Positions 32,169-41,422 of a stretch of 64,000 nucleotides of DNA are shown in pieces. The position numbers and the translations under genes were made by a program. The first letter of the stretch is position 1. Every line of letters starts with the position of its first letter. Source of the stretch: Streptomyces scabiei 87.22 (GTDB taxonomy: Bacteria; Actinomycetota; Actinomycetes; Streptomycetales; Streptomycetaceae); the NCBI RefSeq assembly GCF_000091305.1, contig NC_013929.1:7316001-7380000 (forward strand), written 5' to 3'. The notes under the pieces are model-generated. The model had not been told where the DNA came from, made no database searches, and saw nothing but the letters and a program-made list of their open reading frames with translations.

Positions 32169-33746
32169 ATGACTACCGCAGTCCCTGACTCCCGCATACC
32201 GGCGGCGGTGCACCGGCGCCGCTGGGTGATCCTCGGTGTGCTGATGCTGAGCCTGCTGATCGTGGTGCTCGACAACTCGATCCTCAACGTCGCCATCAAG
32301 ACGATCTCCACCCCCGAGCCCACCGGGCTGGGCGCCACCCAGAGCGAGCTGGAGTGGGCGATCAACGCCTACACGCTCGTCTTCGCGGGCCTGCTGTTCT
32401 CCGCGGGGCTGCTCGGCGACCGGCTCGGCCGCAAGAAGGTGCTGCTCGGCGGACTCGTGGTCTTCGGCCTCGGCTCGGCGCTGGCCGCCATGTCCGGCTC
32501 CCCGGCCCAGCTGATCGTCTTCCGCGCGGTGATGGGTCTCGGCGCCGCCTTCGTGATGCCCGCCACCCTCGCCGTCCTGATGAACGTCTTCGAGCGCGAC
32601 GAGCAGCCCAAGGCCATCGGCATCTGGGCGGGCGGCGTCGGTCTCGCCATCGCCATCGGCCCGATCACCGGCGGCCTCCTGCTCGACCACTTCTGGTGGG
32701 GCTCGGTCTTCCTGGTCAACGTGCCGATCGTCCTCCTCGCGCTCGGCCTGATGATCTGGCTGGTGCCCGACTCGCGCGACCCCGACCCCGGCCGAATCGA
32801 CCCCGTCGGCGTGGTGCTCTCCGTCATCGGCCTCGTCCTCCTCGTCTACGGCATCATCCGCGGCGGCCAGCTCGCCGACTTCACCGACGTCACGGTCCTC
32901 GCCACCATCGCGGCCGGACTCGCGGTCCTCGCCGCCTTCGTGGTGTTCGAGAAGCGCAGCGACCACCCGTCCATCGACATGACGTTCTTCAGGAACAGGG
33001 TCTTCTCGGCGTCCATCGGCGTCATCGGCCTGGTCTTCTTCGCACTGATGGGCGTGACCTTCTTCTCGGTCTTCTACACCCAGACCGTGCGCGGCTACTC
33101 CCCGCTCCAGACCGGTCTGCTGATGCTGCCGCTGGCCGTCGCGCAGTTCGTCTTCGCGCCGCGCGCCCGCCTCGTCGTGGACCGCTTCGGCAACAGCGCG
33201 GTGTGCACGGTCGCCATGACGCTGATCGCCGGGATGCTGGCCGCGTTCGCGGTCCTGGACGCGGACACGCCGATCTGGATCCTCGAAGCCATCTTCTTCC
33301 TCATGGGCGTGGGCATGGCCCATGTGATGACCCCGCTCAGCGTCCTCATCATGCAGGCGCTGCCCCGTGAGAAGGCCGGCTCCGCCTCCGCGCTCAGCAA
33401 CACCTTCCGCCAGGTCGGCGGCGCACTCGGCATCGCCGTCCTCGGCTCGGTGCTGTCCACCGCCTACCGCACCGGCATCGAGGGCGAACTCCCCCCGGGC
33501 GCCCCGCACGCCGCCGCCGAGTCCATCGAGGCCACCCTCGGCCTCGCCGCCCGTCTCGGCGAACGCGGTGAGGCCCTGGTGGGCCCGGCCCACGACGCCT
33601 TCCTGCACGCCATGCACGTCACCGCCCTGTGCGGGGCCGGGATCGCCCTGCTCGGCGCCGTGGCCATGGCGGTGTTCCTGCCGGGACGGCCGAAGGGCGG
33701 CCAGGAGGGCAAGGAGGAGCCCGAGTTGGCGGCCGTGGAGCACTGA
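32169..33746 (+). CDS. DHA2 family MFS drug transporter (14 transmembrane segments)
   Basis: The protein has 525 residues. TM1 reads WVILGVLMLSLLIVVLDNSILNVA, with the LDxTIVNVA-type motif of the DHA2 (EmrB/QacA) group. Motif A is LLGDRLGRKKVLLGG and motif C is WAGGVGLAIAIGPITGGLLLDHFWW. About fourteen hydrophobic segments can be counted, and the C-terminus is charged. It exports drugs in exchange for protons. The downstream tetR gene, 46 bases away on the same strand, and the palindrome upstream suggest ligand-induced expression. Confidence 0.93.
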   Translation: MTTAVPDSRIPAAVHRRRWVILGVLMLSLLIVVLDNSILNVAIKTISTPEPTGLGATQSELEWAINAYTLVFAGLLFSAGLLGDRLGRKKVLLGGLVVFGLGSALAAMSGSPAQLIVFRAVMGLGAAFVMPATLAVLMNVFERDEQPKAIGIWAGGVGLAIAIGPITGGLLLDHFWWGSVFLVNVPIVLLALGLMIWLVPDSRDPDPGRIDPVGVVLSVIGLVLLVYGIIRGGQLADFTDVTVLATIAAGLAVLAAFVVFEKRSDHPSIDMTFFRNRVFSASIGVIGLVFFALMGVTFFSVFYTQTVRGYSPLQTGLLMLPLAVAQFVFAPRARLVVDRFGNSAVCTVAMTLIAGMLAAFAVLDADTPIWILEAIFFLMGVGMAHVMTPLSVLIMQALPREKAGSASALSNTFRQVGGALGIAVLGSVLSTAYRTGIEGELPPGAPHAAAESIEATLGLAARLGERGEALVGPAHDAFLHAMHVTALCGAGIALLGAVAMAVFLPGRPKGGQEGKEEPELAAVEH

Positions 33747-33792
33747 CCCGACAATCGGTCCGGTCCCACGACACACAGAGACGGAGTCGACC

Positions 33793-34428
33793 TTGAGCCT
33801 CGCCGAGAGCCACGCCGCAGACGGGCGCGTCCGGGACGCGGGTCCCGTCCGCGGGCGTCCCCGCAGCGAGGCCGTGGAGCGGTCCATCGTCGAAGGCGTG
33901 ATGAAGCTCCTCGAAGACGGCGTGCCGCTCGCGGAGTTGTCGATCGAACGGGTCGCCCGCACCGCCGGCGTCGGCAAGGCGACCATCTACCGCCGCTGGA
34001 GCGGCAAGGAGGCGCTCTTCGTCGACGTCCTGCGCGCCGCGGAACCCCCGGACCCCGTGCTGCCCGGCACCTCGATGCGCGACGACCTGGTCGTCTTCCT
34101 GGAGTCGGCACGCAGGCGCGGCCTGCTCAACCGGCCGTCGGCGATCCTGCACAACGTCATCGCCCAGATGAAGAGCAGCCCCAAGATCTGGGACGTCTAC
34201 CACGCGGAGGTCGTCGCCCCCCGCCGCCGGGCCCTCGCCGAAGTCCTGCGCCGGGGCCGGGACAACGGCGAACTCCGCGCCGACGTCGACCTCGACCTCG
34301 TCGGCGACCTGGTCTTCGGCCCCATGCTCGTGCGCACCGTCATGCGCCCGGAGGCCCCGCTGCCCGAAAATCTCGCGGAGACCATCGTCGACACCGTGCT
34401 CGAAGGGCTCCGTCCCCCTGCGAAGTGA
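33793..34428 (+). CDS. TetR/AcrR family transcriptional regulator of the efflux gene
   Basis: A 211-residue protein. The HTH is AVERSIVEGVMKLLEDGVPLAELSIERVARTAGVGKATIYRRWSGKEALFVDVL (residues 30-82), and the C-terminal ligand domain is of the TetR_C_11-like kind. The start is most likely TTG at 33793-33795, with GGAG at 33783-33786 as ribosome binding site; no ATG or GTG fits in this frame upstream of the HTH. It probably represses the MFS-tetR pair through the operator at 32124-32146. Confidence 0.88.
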   Translation: MSLAESHAADGRVRDAGPVRGRPRSEAVERSIVEGVMKLLEDGVPLAELSIERVARTAGVGKATIYRRWSGKEALFVDVLRAAEPPDPVLPGTSMRDDLVVFLESARRRGLLNRPSAILHNVIAQMKSSPKIWDVYHAEVVAPRRRALAEVLRRGRDNGELRADVDLDLVGDLVFGPMLVRTVMRPEAPLPENLAETIVDTVLEGLRPPAK

Positions 34429-34611
34429 GTCACAGCGATGTGCGCGTTTCGTTACAGACGTCGGGCCCTGACGGCCGGTTCGGAACTCCGAACAGCGCGT
34501 TGTTCGTCCTCGTCCCCGTGAGGCCGCGACGCGGCGTCGGGATCGGCGGCGATCATCCCCTAGGGTCTTGAGGCGCGGGGAAGAGTGCACGGCAGGCAGT
34601 GAGGCGACGGT

Positions 34612-35661
34612 ATGGCGCAGGCGTACATGACGGAGACGGGCGGCGGCGACACGGGCCAGGGCCGCGAACGAAACCGGCTCCGGCGCCTGCTGGGCCGCCT
34701 CTTCGGCGGCTGGAGAGGGGACCGGCGGATCTGGCGGCGCGGCATCGTCCTCGCCGTCCTCGCGGTCCTCGTCGCACTGGTCATGGTGCTGCACGCCCAG
34801 GTCCCCAACGCCGTGGGAAACCTCGGCAGTCTGACGGAGACGTTCCTGCCCTGGCTGGGCGTCGCGATCCCGCTGCTGCTGATCCTCGCGCTGGTGCGCA
34901 GGTCCGCGACCGCGCTCGTCGCGCTCCTGGTGCCCACGGTGGTCTGGCTGAACACCTTCGGCGGACTCGTCACCAGCAAGACCGTGGGCGGCGGTGACTT
35001 GACCGTCGTGACCCACAACGTCAACGCGGACAACGCGGATCCGTCCGGCACGGCCCGCGAGGTCGCCTCCTCCGGCGCGGACGTGGTGGCCCTGGAGGAA
35101 CTGACCGAGAACGCGGTGCCGGTGTACGAGAAGGCGCTGGCGGCGACGTACCCGTACCACGAGGTCGTCGGCACCGTCGGCCTGTGGAGCAAGTACCGGA
35201 TGAGCGGTACCGAGCCGGTCGACATCAAGCTCGGCTGGGAGCGCGCGATGCGCTCGACGGTGGCGACGCCGGACGGGCCCGTCGCCGTGTACGTCGCCCA
35301 TCTGCCCTCGGTGCGGGTGAAGCTGGAGGCCGGGTTCACCGCCCGCCAGCGCGACAAGAGCGCCAACGCCCTCGGTGAGGCCATCGCCGACGAGCCGATC
35401 CGGCAGGTCGTCCTCCTCGGCGACCTCAACGGCACCATGAACGACCGGGCGCTGAACGCCGTCACCGCCCAGATGCGTTCCACCCAGGGCGCGGCGGGCG
35501 ACGGCTTCGGCTTCAGCTGGCCCGCCTCGTTCCCGATGGCCCGTATCGACCAGATCATGGTCCGGGGCATGGAGCCACGGGCGTCCTGGGCCCTGCCGGA
35601 GACCGGCAGCGACCATCTGCCGGTGGCCGCACGGGTGACGATCGACACGTCCGGGAGCTGA
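34612..35661 (+). CDS. Endonuclease/exonuclease/phosphatase-fold membrane protein
   Basis: A 349-residue protein with three hydrophobic segments (about residues 45-62, 77-95 and 99-116), followed by an extracytoplasmic EEP domain. Catalytic elements: VVTHNVNADNAD (Asn), VVALEELTENA (Glu), VYVAHLPSV (His region), VVLLGDLNGTMND (D-x-N) and ETGSDHLPVAARV (S-D-H). The family hydrolyses phosphodiester bonds in nucleic acids, lipids or sugars; exposure outside the membrane points to a lipid or extracellular substrate. Confidence 0.87.
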   Translation: MAQAYMTETGGGDTGQGRERNRLRRLLGRLFGGWRGDRRIWRRGIVLAVLAVLVALVMVLHAQVPNAVGNLGSLTETFLPWLGVAIPLLLILALVRRSATALVALLVPTVVWLNTFGGLVTSKTVGGGDLTVVTHNVNADNADPSGTAREVASSGADVVALEELTENAVPVYEKALAATYPYHEVVGTVGLWSKYRMSGTEPVDIKLGWERAMRSTVATPDGPVAVYVAHLPSVRVKLEAGFTARQRDKSANALGEAIADEPIRQVVLLGDLNGTMNDRALNAVTAQMRSTQGAAGDGFGFSWPASFPMARIDQIMVRGMEPRASWALPETGSDHLPVAARVTIDTSGS

Positions 35662-35715
35662 CGCCGCTGGTGAGGCGGCTGCGGACGGCAGGGAATACGT
35701 CGCCGGTTCGAGTTT

Positions 35716-35730
35716 GTTCCGCAGAGGAAC
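35716..35730. promoter_or_regulatory. Short inverted repeat before the MFS gene
   Basis: GTTCC (35716-35720) and GGAAC (35726-35730) flank a 5-base centre, placed 5 bases before the ATG at 35736. This could be an operator or part of the ribosome binding region (GAGGAAC). If the true start is the ATG at 35784, the site sits in the promoter. Confidence 0.4.
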
Positions 35731-35735
35731 ATACG

Positions 35736-37016
35736 ATGAAACGGAACCCCGACATCCCCCCGCTCCTCCCGAAAGGTCCCGCCATGCCCTTGGCCCTGCT
35801 CGCACTCGCCGTAGGCGCCTTCGGAATCGGCACGACCGAGTTCGTCATCATGGGCCTCCTCCCCGAGGTCGCGGCCGATCTCGGCATCTCGATCCCCGCC
35901 GCCGGCCACCTCGTCTCCGCCTACGCGCTGGGTGTCGTCATCGGTGCCCCGCTGCTCGCCGCGCTCACGGCCCGGCTGCCCCGCCGCAAGGTCCTGATCG
36001 GGCTGATGGTCCTCTTCGTCGCCGGCAACGCCCTGTCGGCGCTCGCCCCCGACGAGCACTGGCTGCTCGCCGCCCGCTTCCTCAGCGGCCTGCCGCACGG
36101 CGCCTTCTTCGGCGTGGGCGCGGTCGTCGCCACCGGCCTCGTCGCCCCGGAGCGCAAGGCCCGCTCGGTCTCGCTGATGTTCCTGGGCCTGACGATCGCC
36201 AACGTCGCCGGCGTACCGGCCGCGACCCTCGTGGGCCAGCACTTCGGCTGGCGGATCACCTTCCTCGGTGTCGGCGTGATCGGCCTGGCGGCCATCGCCT
36301 CCCTGGCGTTCCTGCTGCCCCGCGACCACGCGGCCGCCCCGACGGCCGGTCTGCGCGGCGAACTGGGCGCCCTGCGCTCGCTCCCCGTCTGGCTCGCCCT
36401 CGGCACAACGGTCGCCGGCTTCGGCGCGCTCTTCTCCGCCTACAGCTACATCACGCCGATGCTCACGGAGTCCGCCGGGTTCGCCGCCGGCAGCGTGACC
36501 CTGCTGCTCGCGCTGTTCGGCGTGGGCGCGACCATCGGCAACCTGGCCGGCGGCCGGCTCGCCGACCACTCCCTGCGGGGCACCCTCTTCGGCGGCCTGG
36601 CCTCGCTGATCCTGGTCCTCGCGCTGTTCCCGGTCCTGATGTCCGCGCAGTGGAGCGCCGCCCTGGCCGTCCTGCTCCTCGGCGTCGCGGCCTTCGCCAC
36701 CGGCTCGCCCCTGCAGCTGATGGTCATGGAGAAGGCCGCCGCGGCCCCCTCCCTCGCCTCCTCCGCCAACCAGGCCGCCTTCAACCTCGCCAACGCCGGC
36801 GGCGCCTGGACCGGCGGCCTGGCGCTCTCCGCCGGCCTCGGCGCGACCGCCCCGGCGACGGTGGGCGCGGGCCTCGCGCTGGTCGGCCTGGCGGTCGCGG
36901 CCGTGGCCCGCACCGTGGACGCCCGCCGCGCCACGGCACCGGCCCACACCGGCCGGAGCCAGGCCCGCGTGGTGGCCTCCCACGTGCCGGGCGAGCGCGA
37001 GACGGTACGCGTCTGA
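35736..37016 (+). CDS. MFS transporter, DHA1 family (AraJ/CmlR-like)
   Basis: The protein has 426 residues from ATG 35736. LALLALAVGAFGIGTTEFVIMGLLPEVAADLGISIPAAGHLVSAYALGVVIGAPLLAAL is the classic start of the AraJ / chloramphenicol-resistance-like DHA1 group, followed by motif A-type ARLPRRKVLIGLM. Twelve hydrophobic segments are visible. It probably exports a drug or sugar-like compound. The ATG at 35784, with GAAAGG upstream, is an alternative start giving a 410-residue protein and is nearly as likely. Confidence 0.88.
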   Translation: MKRNPDIPPLLPKGPAMPLALLALAVGAFGIGTTEFVIMGLLPEVAADLGISIPAAGHLVSAYALGVVIGAPLLAALTARLPRRKVLIGLMVLFVAGNALSALAPDEHWLLAARFLSGLPHGAFFGVGAVVATGLVAPERKARSVSLMFLGLTIANVAGVPAATLVGQHFGWRITFLGVGVIGLAAIASLAFLLPRDHAAAPTAGLRGELGALRSLPVWLALGTTVAGFGALFSAYSYITPMLTESAGFAAGSVTLLLALFGVGATIGNLAGGRLADHSLRGTLFGGLASLILVLALFPVLMSAQWSAALAVLLLGVAAFATGSPLQLMVMEKAAAAPSLASSANQAAFNLANAGGAWTGGLALSAGLGATAPATVGAGLALVGLAVAAVARTVDARRATAPAHTGRSQARVVASHVPGERETVRV

Positions 37017-37073
37017 CGCGCGTCCGACACGGGCGGAAGAGGTACGGGCACGAGCCGAGCGGTACGTCACCTC

Positions 37074-37135
37074 TCCCGCCCCGCCGCGGACGGTGATCCG
37101 TTTGTCCCGCCCCGCCGCGGACGGTAATCCGTTCG
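37074..37135 (+). repeat. Tandem 31-base repeat upstream of a GNAT gene
   Basis: Two 31-base units at 37074-37104 and 37105-37135 start TCCCGCCCCGCCGCGGACGG and differ at two positions (G/A and T/C). They end 34 bases before the GNAT start, so they lie in the promoter region and may duplicate a regulatory element. Confidence 0.85.
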
Positions 37136-37169
37136 CGGTCCGGGCCGTCCCGCGCCTACCCTCGCGGCC

Positions 37170-37769
37170 ATGACGGCACAGGGCACGCCCGCGGGCGCAC
37201 GGACCGGTCCCCTCACCACGGAGCCGGTGATCCGGCGGGAGACCGTCGACGACCACCGAGCGGTGCGCGAGGTGCACACCCTGGCGTTCGATGACGGTGA
37301 GCGGGTCCCCGGGCTCGTGGAGGCGCTGCGCACCGCGCGGGCCGCGACGGCACCGCTGTCCTTCGTCGCCACCGTCGGCGGCCGGGTCGTCGGGCACGTC
37401 CTGCTGAGCGCGGCGCGGCTGGACGCGCCACGCCGGATCGTGGACGTCCTGACCCTGTCGCCGCTGGGCGTGGTCCCCGAACTCCAGGACCAGGGCATCG
37501 GCACCCGGCTCGTCGCGCACGCGCTCGCGGCGGCCGACGGCCAGGGGGTGCCGCTGGTCTTCCTGGAGGGCTCACCGCACTACTACGGCACGCGCGGCTT
37601 CGAGGGCGCCGTCGCGGCGGGCTTCCGCCCGCCGTCGCTGCGCATTCCCGAAGCCGCGTTCCAGGTCGCCCGTCTGTCCGCGTACGAGCCGTGGATGACG
37701 GGCACCTTCGTCTACGCGGAGCCGTTCTGGGCCCTCGACTGCGTCGGGCTGCGCGCCCCGGAGGCATGA
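37170..37769 (+). CDS. GNAT family N-acetyltransferase (YhbS-like)
   Basis: A 199-residue protein. VIRRETVDDHRAVREVHTLAF, FVATVGGRVVGHVLLSAARL, VLTLSPLGVVPELQDQGIGTRLVAHAL (acetyl-CoA loop QDQGIGT) and VFLEGSPHYYGTRGFEGAVAAGFRPPSLRIPEAAFQV match the YhbS subgroup, which acetylates small molecules or proteins. The substrate is unknown. It is convergent with nadE and 16 bases from its stop codon. Confidence 0.9.
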   Translation: MTAQGTPAGARTGPLTTEPVIRRETVDDHRAVREVHTLAFDDGERVPGLVEALRTARAATAPLSFVATVGGRVVGHVLLSAARLDAPRRIVDVLTLSPLGVVPELQDQGIGTRLVAHALAAADGQGVPLVFLEGSPHYYGTRGFEGAVAAGFRPPSLRIPEAAFQVARLSAYEPWMTGTFVYAEPFWALDCVGLRAPEA

Positions 37770-37785
37770 GGACCCCGAAGCCCGC

Positions 37786-39540
37786 CTACGCCTGCTCGCG
37801 CCACCGGTTGGTGATCGGCAGCCGGCGGTCCTTGCCGAACCCCTTCGGGGAGATCTTCGTGCCCGGCGGGTACTGCCGCCGCTTGTACTCGGCGGTGTCG
37901 ACCATGCGGAGCGTCTTGACCACGAGCTCCCGGTCGAACCCGGCGGCCACGATCGCGTCGGCGCCCTGGTCGCGGTCGACGTAGAGCTCCAGGATCGCGT
38001 CCAGGACCGGGTAGTCCGGCAGCGAGTCCGTGTCGACCTGCCCGGGACGCAGTTCGGCGCTCGGCGGCTTGGAGATGGAGTTCTCCGGGATCGGCGGGGT
38101 CTGGCCGCGCTCCGCCGCCGCCCGGTTGCGCCACTCGGCGAGCCGGAAGACCGACGTCTTGTACACGTCCTTGATCGGGCCGTACGCCCCCACCGAGTCG
38201 CCGTACAGCGTCGAGTACCCCACCGCCAGCTCCGACTTGTTGCCGGGCGCCAGCACGATGTGGCCCTCCTGGTTGGAGATCGCCATCAGCAGCGTTCCCC
38301 GGAGCCGCGACTGGAGGTTCTCCTCCGCCAGGCCCGTCAGCTCGGTCGACGCCATGTACGCGTCGAACATCGGGGCGATCGAGATCGTCCGGAAGTTGAG
38401 CCCCGTGCGGCGCGCCAGCTCCGCCGCGTCGCCCTTGGAGTGGTCCGACGAGTACTTCGACGGCATGGACACGCCGTACACGTTCTGCGCCCCCAGCGCG
38501 TCGCACGCGAGCGCCGCGACGAGCGCCGAGTCGATGCCGCCCGAGAGGCCGATCAGGACGGACCGGAAGCCGTTCTTCGCCGCGTACGCCCGCAGGCCGA
38601 CGACCAGCGCCGAGTACACCTCCTCGTCGTCGTCGAGGCGCTCCGCGTACCCGCCGGTCAGTTCCGGCTCGTACGCGGGCAGCGGCTCCTCGGAGACGAC
38701 GAGCCGGTCCACGCGCAGCCCGTCGTCGACGATCCCGGTGACCGGTTCGGCGGCGCCCGCCGGCAGGTCCAGGTCGAGGACGACGCACCCCTCGGAGAAC
38801 TGCGGCGCCCGCGCCACCACTTCGCCGTGCCGGTCCACCACGATCGAGTCGCCGTCGAACACCAGCTCGTCCTGGCCGCCGATCATCGCCAGGTAGGCGG
38901 TGGTGCAGCCGGCCTCCTGCGCGCGCTTGCGGACCAGTTCGAGGCGGGTGTCGTCCTTGTCGCGCTCGTACGGCGAGGCGTTGATGGAGAGCAGCAGCCC
39001 CGCCCCGGCGGACCGGGCGGCCGGCACGCGGCCGCCGTCCTGCCAGAGGTCCTCGCAGATGGCGAGGGCGATGTCGACGCCGTGCAGCCGGACGACGGGC
39101 ATGGTGTCGCCGGGCACGAAGTAGCGGAACTCGTCGAACACGCCGTAGTTCGGGAGGTGGTGCTTGGCGTAGGTGAGCGCCACCTCGCCCCGGTACAGCA
39201 CCGCCCCCGCGTTGCGCGGAGCCCCCGCGGGCTGGCCGTACTTCGGGGCGGCGGACTCGGAACGGTCGAGGTAGCCGAGGACCACCGGCAGCTCCCCGAA
39301 GCCCTCGTCGGCGAGCCGCGCGGCGAGCGCCGCCAGCGCGGAGCGGGACGCCTCCACGAAGGACTGGCGCAGCGCCAGGTCCTCGACGGGATACCCGGTC
39401 AGCACCATCTCGGGGAACGCGACCAGATGCGCTCCCTGCTCGGCGGAGTGCCGGGTCCAGCGGACCACCGCCTCGGCGTTCCGGGCGATGTCGCCGACCG
39501 TCGAGTCGATCTGATTCAAAGCGAGACGAAGTTGAGGCAC
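37786..39540 (-). CDS. nadE: Glutamine-dependent NAD+ synthetase
   Basis: A protein of 584 residues from GTG 39538-39540. The N-terminal nitrilase-type glutaminase domain carries the Glu-Lys-Cys triad: VAFPEMVLTGYP (Glu44), ALTYAKHHLPNYGVFDE (Lys) and IALAICEDLWQDGG (Cys). The C-terminal synthetase domain has the P-loop LIGLSGGIDSALVAAL and later VLAPGNKSELAVGYSTLYGDSVG. It makes NAD+ from deamido-NAD+, ATP and glutamine in the cytoplasm, with ammonia channelled between domains. Length and domain order are normal for the smaller bacterial form. Confidence 0.95.
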   Translation of the reverse strand: MPQLRLALNQIDSTVGDIARNAEAVVRWTRHSAEQGAHLVAFPEMVLTGYPVEDLALRQSFVEASRSALAALAARLADEGFGELPVVLGYLDRSESAAPKYGQPAGAPRNAGAVLYRGEVALTYAKHHLPNYGVFDEFRYFVPGDTMPVVRLHGVDIALAICEDLWQDGGRVPAARSAGAGLLLSINASPYERDKDDTRLELVRKRAQEAGCTTAYLAMIGGQDELVFDGDSIVVDRHGEVVARAPQFSEGCVVLDLDLPAGAAEPVTGIVDDGLRVDRLVVSEEPLPAYEPELTGGYAERLDDDEEVYSALVVGLRAYAAKNGFRSVLIGLSGGIDSALVAALACDALGAQNVYGVSMPSKYSSDHSKGDAAELARRTGLNFRTISIAPMFDAYMASTELTGLAEENLQSRLRGTLLMAISNQEGHIVLAPGNKSELAVGYSTLYGDSVGAYGPIKDVYKTSVFRLAEWRNRAAAERGQTPPIPENSISKPPSAELRPGQVDTDSLPDYPVLDAILELYVDRDQGADAIVAAGFDRELVVKTLRMVDTAEYKRRQYPPGTKISPKGFGKDRRLPITNRWREQA

Positions 39541-39723
39541 GGGGCCAGTGTAATCGTCAGAGCGACATTATGGGGTGTGGGGCGCCCCACGTTCGGTGCG
39601 CCCCCGTGCCTCGCGCTCCGGCGCGGTGTGCTCCGCGCTCCGGCGCCTCCGTGCCTCCGCGCTCCGGAGCTACCGCGTGCCCGTGCACCGGCGCTCCCAC
39701 GCCCCCCGCGCGCCGGGCGTGCG
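39541..39723. other. Low-complexity intergenic segment
   Basis: These 183 bases between nadE and the DUF305 gene hold several GCGCTCCGG-type repeats (39600-39670). No gene or clear hairpin is supported. Local sequence looks like slippage-generated repeats. Confidence 0.5.
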
Positions 39724-40344
39724 CTAGCGCGGCGCGGCCCCTCGCTCCTTCAGCATCCCCGTCATCAACGAGATCTCGGACTCCTGGGCGTTGACCATGC
39801 CCTGTGCGAGCTTCTTCTCGACGCCGACCGTGCACTTGGAGACACAGCCCTGCGCCATGTGCACGCCACCCTTGTGGTGGTCGGTCATCAGCTGGAGGTA
39901 GAAGATCTCGGCCTTCTTGCCGTTCAGCTTGCCGAGCTTCTCCATCTCCGCGTTCGTGGCCATCCCGGGCATCAGCGCGCCGTCCTCGCCGGAGGCCATG
40001 CCGGCCATGCCCATCCAGGCCATCGGCTTGTCCGACGACACCTTCGGCAGGCCCCACAGATCGAGCCAGCCGATCATCATGCCGCGCTGGTTGGCCTGCG
40101 TCTGCGCGATGTCGTACGCGAGCCGCCTGACCTCCTCGTCGTCCGTCCGGTCGCGCACGATGTACGACATCTCGACGGCCTGCTGGTGATGGACGGCCAT
40201 GTCCCGGGCGAACCCCGCGTCCGCGGAGCCGGCCGCGGGGGCCGCGAGCCCGGAATCGTCGCCGTCGGCGACCGCGTAGGTGATCGCTCCGGCCGCGACG
40301 AGCACCGCCGCGGCCCCGGAGGCGATCCAACCGATGTGTTTCAT
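39724..40344 (-). CDS. DUF305 domain-containing membrane-anchored protein
   Basis: A protein of 206 residues with one N-terminal hydrophobic segment (residues 5-24), probably a signal anchor. The DUF305 signature (ferritin-like helical fold) shows as FARDMAVHHQQAVEMSYIVRDRTDDEEVRRLAYDIAQTQANQRGMMIGWL and, in the second half, FYLQLMTDHHKGGVHMAQGCVSKC. The paired HH motifs could bind metal such as copper. It is extracytoplasmic, function unknown. ATG at 40344 is preferred; a GTG three codons upstream is possible. It follows the DUF3105 gene by 27 bases on the same strand, so they probably form one operon, as is common in actinobacteria. Confidence 0.9.
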   Translation of the reverse strand: MKHIGWIASGAAAVLVAAGAITYAVADGDDSGLAAPAAGSADAGFARDMAVHHQQAVEMSYIVRDRTDDEEVRRLAYDIAQTQANQRGMMIGWLDLWGLPKVSSDKPMAWMGMAGMASGEDGALMPGMATNAEMEKLGKLNGKKAEIFYLQLMTDHHKGGVHMAQGCVSKCTVGVEKKLAQGMVNAQESEISLMTGMLKERGAAPR

Positions 40345-40371
40345 GCTTCCCACTGTCCCAGGCCGCTGCCG

Positions 40372-41031
40372 CTAGGAGATGCCGTTGGTGCAGGCGGCAC
40401 CCGGCTCGGGCGTCTGCTTGCCCTGGACGTAGGACTCGAAGAACTTGGCGACGTCCGGGTCCTTCGCGCCGGTCACCGTGCGCTGGTGGCCCCACGCGCT
40501 GAGCATGATCGGGTCCTTCTGGTCCTCGACCGGGCTCATCAGCGTGTACGGCGTCTTCTTCACCTTCTCGGCGAGCGCCTTCACATCGGCCTCGGAAGCC
40601 TTGCTGCTGTACGTCACCCAGACCGCGCCGTGCTCCAGCGAGTGCACGGCGTTCTCGTTCTTGATCGCCTTGTCGTAGACGTCGCCGTTGCAGTTCTGCC
40701 AGACCGGGTTGTGGTCGCCGCCCACCGGGGGCTCCATCGGGTACTTCACGCTCTTGGTGACGTGGTTCTGGGTGAGCTTGGTGCTCCAGGTCTTGACGCC
40801 GTCGGACCCGGTCTTCCACTTGCCCGTCGACTTGGAGTCGCTCGCCACGCTGTCGCCGTCGTCGGACTGCGAGCGGATCAGGACGGTCCCGCCCACCACG
40901 AGGCCGGCGACCACCAGCACGCTGGCGCCGATCGTGAGGATCCGGTTCCGGCGCTCACGGGAGTGCTCGGCGCGGCGCATCGCCTCGATGCGTGCCTTGC
41001 GGTCCCCGCTGCTGTTGGTCTTGGCGGCCAT
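40372..41031 (-). CDS. DUF3105 domain-containing membrane-anchored protein
   Basis: A protein of 219 residues. A basic cytoplasmic N-terminus is followed by a membrane segment (ILTIGASVLVVAGLVVGGTVLI, in two parts) and an extracytoplasmic DUF3105 domain: VKYPMEPPVGGDHNPVWQNCNGDVYD and NAVHSLEHGAVWVTYS, with conserved His and Cys residues that look like a metal site (the H-x2-P-x-W-x-N-C region and SLEHG). Function is unknown; pairing with DUF305 suggests a shared extracytoplasmic metal or redox role. It is divergent from glnA2. Confidence 0.9.
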   Translation of the reverse strand: MAAKTNSSGDRKARIEAMRRAEHSRERRNRILTIGASVLVVAGLVVGGTVLIRSQSDDGDSVASDSKSTGKWKTGSDGVKTWSTKLTQNHVTKSVKYPMEPPVGGDHNPVWQNCNGDVYDKAIKNENAVHSLEHGAVWVTYSSKASEADVKALAEKVKKTPYTLMSPVEDQKDPIMLSAWGHQRTVTGAKDPDVAKFFESYVQGKQTPEPGAACTNGIS

Positions 41032-41422
41032 GGGGTGTGTCCTTAGTGGGGGATGGGTCGGATGGGACGGTCGGATCAGCTGATCGTAATTTGATCGGCT
41101 CCCTCTCGTAAACGAGGGATCCCGCCTCCGCCGCCGCTCCGTCGGCCCCGCGGCCCGCCCACGGAGCGATACGAGCGTTACGGATGTCGGCCCGAGCAGG
41201 CAAGATGGGCGGCAGAGCGGTTGAACGGCACCGAGAGCGGTACACCCGCACAGCGGGAGGTACACCTGCCGTATGCCGGGCGTTCGGCCGGAGGTCGGTC
41301 AGTCGATCAAGGTGCGCAACGCGTACGAAATGGTGTTGTGGTGGGATGCTCAGGTGCCCGACCGCCTCCCGTCGCTCGGGAGCAAGGCGGCCTGACCAGC
41401 AAGGAATGGGTGGAAGCGGAAG
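41032..41422. promoter_or_regulatory. Divergent intergenic region between DUF3105 gene and glnA2
   Basis: These 391 bases should hold both promoters. A perfect 12-base palindrome GATCAGCTGATC lies at 41074-41085, near the DUF3105 start. I looked for a GlnR-type site (GTnAC-n6-GnAAC) before glnA2 and could not point to a convincing one. No small gene is supported. Confidence 0.45.

Noticed and set aside
39570..39794. Small protein gene between nadE and the DUF305 gene
   Set aside because: The frame is made of Cys/Pro/Ala/Arg-rich repeats from local GCGCTCCGG duplications and overlaps the DUF305 gene; no ribosome binding site.
41286..41422. GlnR box before glnA2
   Set aside because: No GTnAC-n6-GnAAC arrangement was convincing; a site with weak match cannot be excluded without a matrix scan.
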